From NCBI GenBank assembly GCA_015057425.1, contig SVEL01000017.1, positions 1-55,159 of the forward strand: a stretch of DNA of 55,159 nucleotides, read 5' to 3'. Below are positions 17,575 through 25,540 of the stretch, in pieces. The notes below the pieces were generated by a model, which was not told where the DNA came from, searched no databases, and saw only the letters and a program-made list of their open reading frames with translations. The position numbers and the translations under genes are program-made. Numbering within the stretch: the stretch's first letter is position 1; every line of letters starts with the position of its first letter. Origin of the DNA: Lachnospiraceae bacterium (GTDB taxonomy: Bacteria > Bacillota > Clostridia > Lachnospirales > Lachnospiraceae).

Positions 17575-20078
17575 TTCTTTTCACCACCAATTATTATTTC
17601 GCCTGTTTCGCCATTTATTGTAATAGTTTCACCGTCCCTTATAAGCTTTGTTGCATTTTCGGTGCATACAACGCAAGGAATACCGTATTCTCTTGAAACT
17701 ATTGCTGCGTGGCATAGTATTCCGCCATACTCTGTAACAATTCCGCCCAGTATAGCAAATTTACTTGTCCAACCCGTATCGGTGAACTTAGTTATCAGTA
17801 TATCACCCTCGCATAATCTGTCCGTTTCATCAAGGGAATGAATAACTCTTGCTGTTCCCGTTGCCTTGAAGCAGGAACAACCTATTCCACATATGGCCTT
17901 ACCTGCAGTACCGTCTGATGCATTTGCAAATTTTGAGCCGATTTCATTTTCGCTTGTGAAATTTCTAAACGAGGAATAGTATATCTTGTTTCTTTCAATT
18001 ATGCTGACAAACTCTTCTTTTTTGATGTTACTGTCAAGCAAGTTTCTTATATCTTCAATTTTTGCAAACCAGATATCATTTTTATCCGAAATTAAATTTT
18101 CATTGAACAGTGTTTCCGCCAGCCTTAACGTATACGCTCTGATTATGCAGTAAAATCTTGTTGAAACATCTCTGAATTCTTCTCTCCACCAAAGAAGCTT
18201 TCGCATTTCAGTTACATTCTTTTCAAACTTTCTGTAAGCAGATGCAGAAAGTTTCTCCTTTACCTTTTCCATCTCTTTACTGAAATCTTCACGTAAACGC
18301 AAAGAATCCGTTGCAGGTGAACAATCATCACCTAAGGCACAGGTACCTTTTACATCTTCTATTATCGTGTTTATATCTTCATAAAAAGACGGATATGTAA
18401 CATCAAGTTCCTTTTTAGAGTGATAACCGAATTTTTCAATATATTGCAGTACTTTTTCTCCATAAGGAACAGAATCAATTTTTTCGGATATTTCAGAAGC
18501 AGGCGTGTTATTCCAGAAGGCAAATGCATTTTTGTCACTTCTGATACTTCTGCTTATTTCCCACATATCATAGAAAGGCAGTAAGTGTGAAATATTATCA
18601 AGCCCGCCTATAAGGGTAAAATATCCGCCCTTTGTGGTATGCTTTAAAATCTTATCTTTATACAACGACTGATGAATTGTGTTAATAAAAATCTGTCGGA
18701 AATATGTGGTTTCACTTTTATGATAATCGGAGAAAATAAGTTTTTTCCATTTCGACTTAATTTCAGCAGCAGAAAAATCGTTATCCTTATTTGCAAAATA
18801 CTCAGAATAAGTATTCAAAAGGTCAGCCTTCAGCTTTTCAGCATTATCTCTGCGTTCCTTGACAATCTTTTTCTGTGCCAATGCCATTGTGGCAATATCC
18901 ATAAGAGTTTTCGGAGTAAATGATGTAGTAACACCATCACCATCATATGTTATTTTTACGCCCAATTCACTGTCAAAATCTCTCTCCCTGTATCCCGGAA
19001 CTTTAGCCATTGCCGATTTTACAACACTTAAATTCCAATAAGGCCTTCCATAGAACATATCTCCAAGCTTTTTTTCAAGCTGAGAAGGTTTCAAGATTTT
19101 AGATTCAATAATGAATTTACGTAATTCGCTTTCCCATATATATTCATAAAGACTCCACATATAAGGAGTACAAACTGTTGCTGAAACTCCACCATCCTTA
19201 AAGTCTGCGGTAGTCCATTGGTCTTTTATTTCACCGTAAAGAATCTTTGTTATTGCTCTCGCCTGAAGAATATAAAGAACTTCATTTTCATATGCGAATT
19301 CAATATCACATGGATAACCGAAAAACTGCTGAATACGAAGCGCTGTATCTGCAATTTCTTTTACTTTGTCGTCTGAAATAAGCTTTCCTGATGAAAGTGT
19401 GATTTCCTTATTCCACCAGTTATAGGAATATCTTTCGGCTGTAACCTTTCCGCTTACGAGATTTTCACCCTGACCTTTTGCCGCTTCAATAAGGATTTCT
19501 TTATCACAACCGCTTGTAGGATTTACTGTAAATGCAACTCCACTTACTTCTGTATCAATCATTTCCTGAATAATAACTGACATTCCAATTTCATCGGCAG
19601 TCAGCTCATTTGCTGCAATATAAGAAAGAACTGTTTCCGAATATGCCGAAAGATAACATTTTATAACAGCTTCTGCAATTTCATCAATACCTCTTACATT
19701 GATAAATGTATCATATTGGCCGGCAAAGGAAAATCCGCTTAAATCTTCTTTTATTCCACTGCTTCTTACAGCGTATTTCTTTTGCAAATTTATATTTTTT
19801 TCTATTTCTTCTTTTACTTCATTATGTAATTTCAACGAGGAATAAAGCTCTGAAATTTTATCCGCAGTTTCTTTTGCATTGCTTTTTGAAAGTGCCTCCA
19901 AAAGCATATCAACCTCATGCTTGTTATCATTTGCCGAAACAGTTTTCTTGAAAATATCGTTTCCAAGAACGATACCTGACGGAACGTTGAAACCGTTACT
20001 TTTCATTAAAGAAAGAAAAGCTGCTTTGTTGCCAACTTCTCCCGCATTAAGCTTTTCTTCAAAACAATATATATTCAT
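17571..20078 (-). CDS. PEP-synthase/rifampicin-phosphotransferase-like dikinase (copy 2)
   Basis: An 835-residue paralogue of the product at 12819-15206 with the same three-part layout. ATP-grasp elements are YAVRSSGIKEDLSGFSFAGQYD (near residue 105), MSVIIQEMIDTEVSGVAFTVNP (near 165) and EVLYILQARAITK (near 268). The swivelling domain contains GGILCHAAIVSRE with phosphocarrier His790. The central region (about 285-700) differs from copy 1 and begins WTTADFKDGGVSATVCTPYMW, like many proteins annotated as phosphoenolpyruvate synthase. The acceptor is not known. It sits between carS-like and pssA genes; a ribosome binding site AAAGGA precedes the ATG. Confidence 0.85.
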   Translation of the reverse strand: MNIYCFEEKLNAGEVGNKAAFLSLMKSNGFNVPSGIVLGNDIFKKTVSANDNKHEVDMLLEALSKSNAKETADKISELYSSLKLHNEVKEEIEKNINLQKKYAVRSSGIKEDLSGFSFAGQYDTFINVRGIDEIAEAVIKCYLSAYSETVLSYIAANELTADEIGMSVIIQEMIDTEVSGVAFTVNPTSGCDKEILIEAAKGQGENLVSGKVTAERYSYNWWNKEITLSSGKLISDDKVKEIADTALRIQQFFGYPCDIEFAYENEVLYILQARAITKILYGEIKDQWTTADFKDGGVSATVCTPYMWSLYEYIWESELRKFIIESKILKPSQLEKKLGDMFYGRPYWNLSVVKSAMAKVPGYRERDFDSELGVKITYDGDGVTTSFTPKTLMDIATMALAQKKIVKERRDNAEKLKADLLNTYSEYFANKDNDFSAAEIKSKWKKLIFSDYHKSETTYFRQIFINTIHQSLYKDKILKHTTKGGYFTLIGGLDNISHLLPFYDMWEISRSIRSDKNAFAFWNNTPASEISEKIDSVPYGEKVLQYIEKFGYHSKKELDVTYPSFYEDINTIIEDVKGTCALGDDCSPATDSLRLREDFSKEMEKVKEKLSASAYRKFEKNVTEMRKLLWWREEFRDVSTRFYCIIRAYTLRLAETLFNENLISDKNDIWFAKIEDIRNLLDSNIKKEEFVSIIERNKIYYSSFRNFTSENEIGSKFANASDGTAGKAICGIGCSCFKATGTARVIHSLDETDRLCEGDILITKFTDTGWTSKFAILGGIVTEYGGILCHAAIVSREYGIPCVVCTENATKLIRDGETITINGETGEIIIGGEKN

Positions 20079-20096
20079 TCAAACATATCCTTTCAA

Positions 20097-20690
20097 TTAA
20101 AACATATTTTTTCTTAAGTGACAGAAATATAAAAGCATATTCAGTATAATGTGTGTTGCCGCACCAAGCAGTACATATATAAAATAATACCATATCGGCA
20201 ACGGATAGAAAATGCATACAACAAGAACACAACCGAAAATTGAATCCGCCTGATCAAGGAAAATGAAAAACACTTTTTTTATACCGCTTATGTCATTCTT
20301 GCCGGGAGTAATATCAAGCCTTCTTTTCAAAAAGCTGTTTGGAAGTTCAAACAAAGCGTAAGCAAATCCCATAAGCGTTCCAATCAAAATATTATACAAA
20401 AAAGAATTGTCATAATTTCTGTAAAAATAGTTATAAGCTGTAAGAGAATCGCTGTTCAAAGAAATAATCCCCCACAAAACTGAAAATACAGCTCCGAAAA
20501 GAATCATTCCCATAAAGCCTTTGAAGGTCTTGTTATCACCGAATATTCTTCTTCCGTCAAAAAAATTCTTTCCAAAATCAACAGGTTTTTTCAGAAAGCC
20601 GCATATATTTACCTTGCACCATACCATATTCATAATTCCCGCAAGTATGACAGGTAACAATGTCACATACATTTCCGTAATTTTTTCCAT
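20097..20690 (-). CDS. CarS-like CDP-archaeol synthase family protein
   Basis: This 197-residue membrane protein carries the CarS/DUF46 signature: KKPVDFGKNFFDGRRIFGDNKTFKG around residues 35-58, then FELPNSFLKRRLDITPGK, then FIFLDQADSIFG, with five or so membrane segments. CarS transfers CMP from CTP to archaetidic acid; bacterial members are mostly untested. Placed first in an operon with pssA and psd, it would supply the CDP-activated lipid. It is the promoter-proximal gene, with a consensus promoter about 35-60 bases upstream. Confidence 0.83.
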   Translation of the reverse strand: MEKITEMYVTLLPVILAGIMNMVWCKVNICGFLKKPVDFGKNFFDGRRIFGDNKTFKGFMGMILFGAVFSVLWGIISLNSDSLTAYNYFYRNYDNSFLYNILIGTLMGFAYALFELPNSFLKRRLDITPGKNDISGIKKVFFIFLDQADSIFGCVLVVCIFYPLPIWYYFIYVLLGAATHIILNMLLYFCHLRKNMF

Positions 20691-20722
20691 AAAAATACCC
20701 TTTCTTCAACACACAACGACAT

Positions 20723-20751
20723 ATTATAACATCAAAACAGGCTGATTTCAA
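20723..20751 (-). promoter_or_regulatory. Promoter of the lipid operon
   Basis: On the minus strand, -35 TTGAAA (20746-20751) and -10 TATAAT (20723-20728) are 17 bases apart. The start of the first gene is 33 bases below the -10 element. Because all seven genes overlap or nearly touch, this promoter probably drives the entire run from 20690 to 11737. Confidence 0.75.
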
Positions 20752-20807
20752 GCAAAGCTAAGACGTCAGATAATATCACTAAGTTATGTTATTGAGCTTC
20801 ATCCAAT

Positions 20808-20912
20808 CTATAACAAATTCCACTCTTCACCGCATTTTGGGCAACAAATTTTATCACCTGTTATTTCTTTATCCCACTCGTGATTCCCACATTTCGGACA
20901 TATTTCAATCAT
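20808..20912 (-). pseudogene. 34-residue zinc-ribbon stub, an internally deleted copy of the kinase gene at 22425-23024
   Basis: From the AGGAGGT site and ATG to residue 32 the sequence is a near-exact copy of the start of the gene at 23024, including CPKCG and CCPKCG. It then jumps to the last bases of that gene (the CATCCAATCTATAAC tail), which brings a stop codon into frame after Leu34. So both ends of the gene are kept and the P-loop body is lost. The resulting frame still has a ribosome binding site and two Cys pairs and might yield a free zinc-ribbon peptide. Confidence 0.75.
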
Positions 20913-20957
20913 TTTAGTACCTCCTGTAAATTCAAACTTATCTAACTGTTCTACATA

Positions 20958-21269
20958 TTGGAAGTTATCTTAATCAACTACCTACTTTTATGTTCTTATT
21001 CTTATCTCAGTAGGTAATTTTCGACCATATTTTTTCGAAATTACCTACTCCATTATGAATTATCTTGATTTAGTAGGTAAATTTTTGATTATTTAATCAG
21101 ATTTTACCTACTAAACACAATAACCTTCTTTGTTAGTAGGTATTCATACTAAAAAGCAACCATTTTTTACCTACCAAACACAATAATCTTCTTTGTTAGT
21201 AGGTATTCATACTAAAAAGCAACCATTTTTTACCTACTAATCTCACACTACTTCATCATGAGCAGGTAA
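20958..21269. repeat. Array B: second copy of the alternating, 31/32-bp-phased array
   Basis: Half-sites begin at 20978, 21010, 21041, 21073, 21104, 21136, 21167, 21199, 21230 and 21262, with the same alternating orientation and the same 32/31 distances as array A. Over the first 180 bases it is nearly identical to array A. Units 21112-21174 and 21175-21237 differ by very few bases, while array A has a diverged unit there, so single 63-bp units have been duplicated or replaced. The first half-site is CTACCTAC and the last is GCAGGTAA. A degenerate ATACC element follows 31 bases later, at 21293. Confidence 0.9.
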
Positions 21270-21346
21270 CTTCAAATTTTCTAAACAATTATATACCAAA
21301 ATGTATTATCCACTTGTTTTCCACTTTTTCAAATATTTTGCCGCAC

Positions 21347-22324
21347 TTATATAAAACACATAAATCCATAAAATACCAAACACACCAACAAGCTTACTAT
21401 ACTTAATTTATTTATCTTGTATGGCAGTTTATCCGGAGTCCACTTATTTATATTACTATTTTCAATAAAAAATCCTATGGTCGCAAACAACAATCCCCCA
21501 AGAAGATATCCTGCTGCCTGCATAGCAGGAGCTGTGTTATTTTCAATACCTTTCATTTCAAATACCACCATCGTTATTCCCATCCCCAACAGTATCAACG
21601 CAAAATAAATAATGATTAGAGGAATACCTTTTACAGCTCGTTTTTTATCTGCTTCATTACGATATATTTTGTCTATGAACTTATAATTATCAAACAGTAT
21701 GATACTTATAAAATTCAGAATATACATAGTAAGTAACAACGCATTTATATAACTGATATTTAATCGGCAACAGCCTAATGTACACATCAAAAAGACATAC
21801 ACCGAAGATGACATTCCTATATGCAAATCCATCAGCAACAACAATTTTTTTAACTCATCATAATTATATTCTATTTTTTCATCGAAACCTGCAATTCCGG
21901 TAAATGACCCATTATTAACTGCGTTAGAAAAATAAATATGTAAAAATAATTGTATTGGAAAGCTTATAACAAACATACAAATAAGTGTTCCAAAATTAAA
22001 TATATTCTGTAAACTACTAATAATACCATATGCTATTATACATACCACAGAAACTCCAATAAATACCCATGGCATTTTGTTCGTTTTTATATTTGATGGA
22101 ATTCTCACATTATCAGATTCATTATTCCCTAATAAAATATCAACACTTGTATCAAATAATTCAGCTAATTTAATCAAGTTGTCTGAATTAGGTTTAGAAA
22201 TGTTGCTTTCCCATTTTGTTACTGCTTGGCGACTTACTCCCATGTGCTCAGCAACTTTTTCCTGCGATAAGCCTTTTTCTTTTCTAAATCTCGCTATATT
22301 TTCGCCTAATTGATTTTGTTTCAT
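21347..22324 (-). CDS. XRE-family regulator with a membrane domain
   Basis: The N-terminal 65 residues form a Cro/CI-type helix-turn-helix (LGENIARFRKEKGLSQEKVAEHMGVSRQAVTKWESNISKP), followed from about residue 90 by seven or eight hydrophobic segments. This joins a DNA-binding domain to an integral membrane domain, as in many Clostridia regulators of unknown signal. The ATG chosen at 22324 is preceded by GGAGG nine bases upstream. A 15-bp palindrome lies at 22396-22410 in its promoter region, possibly for autoregulation. The 3' end is next to array B. Confidence 0.82.
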   Translation of the reverse strand: MKQNQLGENIARFRKEKGLSQEKVAEHMGVSRQAVTKWESNISKPNSDNLIKLAELFDTSVDILLGNNESDNVRIPSNIKTNKMPWVFIGVSVVCIIAYGIISSLQNIFNFGTLICMFVISFPIQLFLHIYFSNAVNNGSFTGIAGFDEKIEYNYDELKKLLLLMDLHIGMSSSVYVFLMCTLGCCRLNISYINALLLTMYILNFISIILFDNYKFIDKIYRNEADKKRAVKGIPLIIIYFALILLGMGITMVVFEMKGIENNTAPAMQAAGYLLGGLLFATIGFFIENSNINKWTPDKLPYKINKLSIVSLLVCLVFYGFMCFI

Positions 22325-22395
22325 GTTTTTCAACCTCCATATAATTGATAACATTAATATAATTATTTTATTGGTTGCATGCTACCAACTATATG

Positions 22396-22410
22396 GCAAC
22401 TATTAGTTGC
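22396..22410. promoter_or_regulatory. Palindromic operator candidate upstream of the XRE gene
   Basis: GCAACTATTAGTTGC is a perfect 7-1-7 palindrome, 72 bases before the XRE start codon. Further GTTG/CAAC elements (GTTGCATGC and CCAAC) lie on either side. The location suits an operator for the XRE protein; that is an inference. Confidence 0.5.
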
Positions 22411-22424
22411 AACTGTGTTTTTCA

Positions 22425-23024
22425 TCAATATTTCATCCAATCTATAACATAGTCCGCCACCTCTTGCGGTGTTTTGTCGGTAATATCTACTTTATCAAAT
22501 CTTACATCGCCAAAACTATCATGCTCCATAAAATATCGATTGTAATCAGAAGATCCCTTTAGCCAGTTCTCATCCGTTATTCCTCTGCCCTCCTGCATAC
22601 GCTTCCGTAATGCCTCATCATCGCACACCAAAGCCAAGCACTTAATTTCACTAAAATAACGACTATTATAGGCTTTTGGCAGACGGTCTATGCACCCTGC
22701 CATAGTCCATAAAACCGGCTTTCCGGACTGGTTAATATCTTTAGTAAGATTCAAAATCATTTCTACCCAATCATTGCAGATTTCTTCGTTATTCCAATCC
22801 ACGTACCATGTCAGTATGTCTGCATCCAGTACAGCATAATCTACCTTTTTTCTCACAATTTCAATTGCTGTAGTGGTTTTACCCACACCGCTGCATCCTG
22901 TTAAAATAAATAGTGGCATTGATATAAAATTCCACTCTTCACCGCATTTTGGGCAACAAATTTTATCACCTGTTATTTCTTTATCCCACTCGTGATTCCC
23001 ACATTTCGGACATATTTCAATCAT
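22425..23024 (-). CDS. Zinc-ribbon / P-loop nucleoside kinase-like protein
   Basis: The 199-residue protein joins an N-terminal zinc ribbon (C5-x2-C8 and C24-x2-C27) to a P-loop kinase-like domain with Walker A GCSGVGKT (residues 43-50). AVLDADILTW and the LWTMAGCIDRLPKAY segment resemble small-molecule or nucleoside kinases. Substrate unknown. The start at 23024 has AGGAGGT before it; a longer frame to 23057 reads through that site. Its two ends are duplicated as a stub at 20808-20912. Confidence 0.8.
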   Translation of the reverse strand: MIEICPKCGNHEWDKEITGDKICCPKCGEEWNFISMPLFILTGCSGVGKTTTAIEIVRKKVDYAVLDADILTWYVDWNNEEICNDWVEMILNLTKDINQSGKPVLWTMAGCIDRLPKAYNSRYFSEIKCLALVCDDEALRKRMQEGRGITDENWLKGSSDYNRYFMEHDSFGDVRFDKVDITDKTPQEVADYVIDWMKY

Positions 23025-23079
23025 TTTAGTACCTCCTGTAAATTCAAACTTTCTCATAGGTCATTTTACTCTATCAACT

Positions 23080-23685
23080 TCAGACACATTTCTCCACATC
23101 TATCAATATTGCTCTGCATGGCGAACCATCCGCACCTGACAAATTCAGCGGCGCGGCATTTAAAAAATAAACACCTTCCGAGACCTTTGCCAAACGAATC
23201 CCCTCAAGCAAGATAACATCGGCAGACAAAAGTATTTGATGCACTGCCATCGGTGCATCTTCCGGCCCAACAGTCTGAGATTCATTTCCAAGAAGTAAGA
23301 TTTCTGAGGAAGCAAATACCTTCGCGGCTTCTTCAGAAACTTCTGCGTCTCCCTTGATCAGAATTCTCTTTGCTGCTTCCTTATTCTGTTGTTTTGCTTT
23401 TTCAATTATTCTTGCAGCATCATCATCGGAAACAATTCCGTGATGTTCTGCCACATAAGCCATTCCCACAAACGTCTCTAAGCATATATCATCCACGGTT
23501 TTTCCGTCTTTCAGAAAATGAAATGGCGCGTCTATATGTGTACCGTTGTGAGCACACATGCTAAATGCCGTAAGATTATATAAGTCACCTTTTTTCATTA
23601 AACTAAGAAGTTTCCTCTCCGGCACCGGATCACCCGGATATACCTTGCAGCTGAAAACTTCCTGGGAAATATCATATATTTTCAT
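23080..23685 (-). CDS. Cyclase-family (kynurenine formamidase-like) metal-dependent hydrolase
   Basis: This 201-residue protein carries the cyclase-family motif H46-NGT-H50-I-D52-APF-H56-F, which binds the catalytic metals. It also has the N-terminal IYDISQEVFSCKVYPGDPVPE and a C-terminal LNLSGADGSPCRAIL element. Family members include kynurenine formamidase and isatin hydrolase; no tryptophan genes are nearby, so the substrate is open. GGAG lies before the ATG at 23685. It lies between the kinase-like gene and the APH gene on the same strand. Confidence 0.85.
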   Translation of the reverse strand: MKIYDISQEVFSCKVYPGDPVPERKLLSLMKKGDLYNLTAFSMCAHNGTHIDAPFHFLKDGKTVDDICLETFVGMAYVAEHHGIVSDDDAARIIEKAKQQNKEAAKRILIKGDAEVSEEAAKVFASSEILLLGNESQTVGPEDAPMAVHQILLSADVILLEGIRLAKVSEGVYFLNAAPLNLSGADGSPCRAILIDVEKCV

Positions 23686-23733
23686 TACTTTTTCTCCAAT
23701 ACAAATCAAGATTTATCTTTATAAAACTATTGC

Positions 23734-24528
23734 TTAAAACAATTCATCCAGCAAAAGATAATAATTAATCTTCTCCCACTCAGGTTCTATTCCCAACATC
23801 TCAAATAACATATCGGGATTAAAGTCTTCGTACACTTTTCCTCCATATGAACCATCAAAATTGTGCTTTAAGCTCCTATAGCAAAGTGCTATGTCATTCC
23901 ATTTATCGCCTATCCCTGCTCTGCCTAAATCTATAAATCCTTTTACTTTTCCATTCTCTAAAAAGATATTAGGGAGGCAATAATCTCCATGAGAAAACAC
24001 CGGTTCAAAGGTCGGGCGATTGTTTTCTAACCACTCCAGCAAATGTTTTGGACTTTCAAAACCATTTTCTCCGAAAGTATCGGACTCTACATTATCTAAA
24101 TCTACCAAATTGTTCTCCACCTGCATACGGGCTTCTTTTAGTACAGTATCCAAATCCCGCACATGGGGACAATCTTTAACATCCACTTCCCATAACATTT
24201 TTAATCCGCACGCCAATGCTTTTAAAAGAATATTGGGATTTTCCAGATAATAATCATCACACGACATTTCTCCGCCTATTCTTGACATTAGCAAATAGCA
24301 TTTTCCGTTTTTCTCTTCGTACTCAAGCACCTGCGGAACCGGAATTTTCCCTTCCAACCATCGCATCAGTTGCACTTCATCTGCCATAAATGCAGAATTA
24401 TCCGTTATCTTTAAAACCATGTCGTCAAAAATCAACACCTCATTACCTGACATACCAATGTCATCCACTGTAAATGACTTTTTATCAATCCACGCTCTTA
24501 TTTTCGAAGGTACTTGTAATTGATTCAC
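23734..24528 (-). CDS. Aminoglycoside 3'-phosphotransferase-like protein, APH(3') family
   Basis: The deduced protein has 264 residues, the length of APH(3')-IIIa, and shares its landmarks: LEGKIPVPQVL near residue 58, SHGDYCLPNIFL (catalytic Asp182 and Asn187), GFIDLGRAGIGDKWNDIALC (metal-binding Asp200) and the C-terminal YYLLLDELF ending in Phe. These enzymes phosphorylate the 3'-OH of kanamycin-type aminoglycosides. I chose the GTG at 24528, with GGAGG ten bases upstream; a GTG at 24573 lies within a duplicated 24-bp segment and lacks a ribosome binding site. Whether it confers resistance cannot be told from sequence alone. Confidence 0.85.
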   Translation of the reverse strand: MNQLQVPSKIRAWIDKKSFTVDDIGMSGNEVLIFDDMVLKITDNSAFMADEVQLMRWLEGKIPVPQVLEYEEKNGKCYLLMSRIGGEMSCDDYYLENPNILLKALACGLKMLWEVDVKDCPHVRDLDTVLKEARMQVENNLVDLDNVESDTFGENGFESPKHLLEWLENNRPTFEPVFSHGDYCLPNIFLENGKVKGFIDLGRAGIGDKWNDIALCYRSLKHNFDGSYGGKVYEDFNPDMLFEMLGIEPEWEKINYYLLLDELF

Positions 24529-24552
24529 TTTATCTAATCCTCCAAACCTTAG

Positions 24553-24597
24553 TTTTTCGCTTAATTTTACCACTTATTTTTTCGCTTAATTTTCCAC
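24553..24597. repeat. Short tandem duplication upstream of the APH gene
   Basis: TTTTTCGCTTAATTTTACCAC (24553-24573) is repeated with one base changed at 24577-24597. The copies are 24 bases apart. The duplication creates an apparent upstream GTG start for the APH gene, which I do not accept. Confidence 0.8.
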
Positions 24598-24745
24598 ATA
24601 ATTTTATCACATTTTTCTACCTACTTCAATGTATGGTTAAGCCGAATGGCACAAATATATAGCAAATCCGGCTCGCTCAAATGTATGACTAATCTGACTC
24701 ACGCAAAATATCTACATTAAAGAATGTGTTTCAAAAATCTCGCAA

Positions 24746-24774
24746 TTGAATTTTTTGTAAATCTGTGTTAAAAT
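24746..24774 (+). promoter_or_regulatory. Promoter of the SprA-like gene
   Basis: TTGAAT (24746-24751) and TAAAAT (24769-24774) are separated by 17 bases on the plus strand. The transcript would have a leader of about 105 bases containing three direct repeats. Confidence 0.6.
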
Positions 24775-24802
24775 ACAATTAATAGATGACGTGTTTAAAT
24801 TG

Positions 24803-24862
24803 TATTATTTTAGAGTAAGGATGTTATTTTAGAGTAATGATATTATTTTAGAGTGATTATAT
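24803..24862. repeat. Three direct repeats in the leader of the SprA-like gene
   Basis: The unit TTATTTTAGAGTAA, or a close variant, occurs three times with a period of about 19-20 bases (near 24805, 24824 and 24843). It is AT-rich, lies between promoter and start codon, and could bind a regulator or simply be a slippage product. Confidence 0.7.
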
Positions 24863-24887
24863 TATTTTCTTAGAAATGGGTGATTGT

Positions 24888-25409
24888 ATGATTACGCCTA
24901 CAAGTTATGGATATTCAAGTCCATATTCACAATATAATAATGGTTATTCCGGCGGATTAACAGGATATGGCGCAGGCAGTGGCCAAAGTATTAGTAATGG
25001 CATTAATTATGGTACTAACAATGGTACTAATAATGGCACTGTTAATGGTATGCGCGATACAGGCGAGTGCGAAACATGTGCCAACAGAAAGTATCAGGAT
25101 GGTTCTAACGAAATGGTTTCGTTTAAAACCGCTACCCACATTTCTCCTGAAGCGGCCGGTGCTGCAGTAAGGTCTCATGAGCAGGAGCATGTATCTAATG
25201 CTTATAAGACTGCCGCAAGGAAGGATGGCGAAGTGGTTAATGCTTCTGTTGCCATTCATACGGATATATGTCCTGAATGTGGAAGAAGTTATGTATCAGG
25301 TGGCACAACTACTACTGCCATCAGATATAACACCGATCCATATGCACAAAATGCAAAGAATTATGATAAATCAATTTTAGAAGGACAGAATATTCACCTT
25401 AGCGCTTAG
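24888..25409 (+). CDS. SprA-family putative metalloprotease
   Basis: The only plus-strand gene in the left half. The product has about 173 residues: a Gly/Asn/Tyr-rich N-terminal 50 residues with three NNGT-type repeats, a Cys pair (CETCANRKY), and then a domain with SHEQEHV, an HExxH zinc motif. A second Cys pair (CPECG) follows, then STTT-type and NYDKSILEGQNI elements. This matches proteins called SprA-related putative metalloproteases. It has no signal peptide. Start chosen at 24888 because GGGTGA precedes it; an ATG four codons earlier has no site. A strong terminator follows at 25541. Confidence 0.75.
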   Translation: MITPTSYGYSSPYSQYNNGYSGGLTGYGAGSGQSISNGINYGTNNGTNNGTVNGMRDTGECETCANRKYQDGSNEMVSFKTATHISPEAAGAAVRSHEQEHVSNAYKTAARKDGEVVNASVAIHTDICPECGRSYVSGGTTTTAIRYNTDPYAQNAKNYDKSILEGQNIHLSA

Positions 25410-25540
25410 AGAATTTATCAGATTACATTGTTTTGTAACATTACTTAGACTTTTTTATTTATAGATTTACAATTTAAGTATATTACGGGAGTTTCGATAT
25501 TAGTTTTGGTACTTTTCTCAATTTAGTTCCCACCCTAAAG

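Noticed and set aside
11231..21269. Integron attC sites or gene cassettes
   Set aside because: The conserved 8-mers lack the RYYYAAC/GTTRRRY core sites, and no integron integrase is present.
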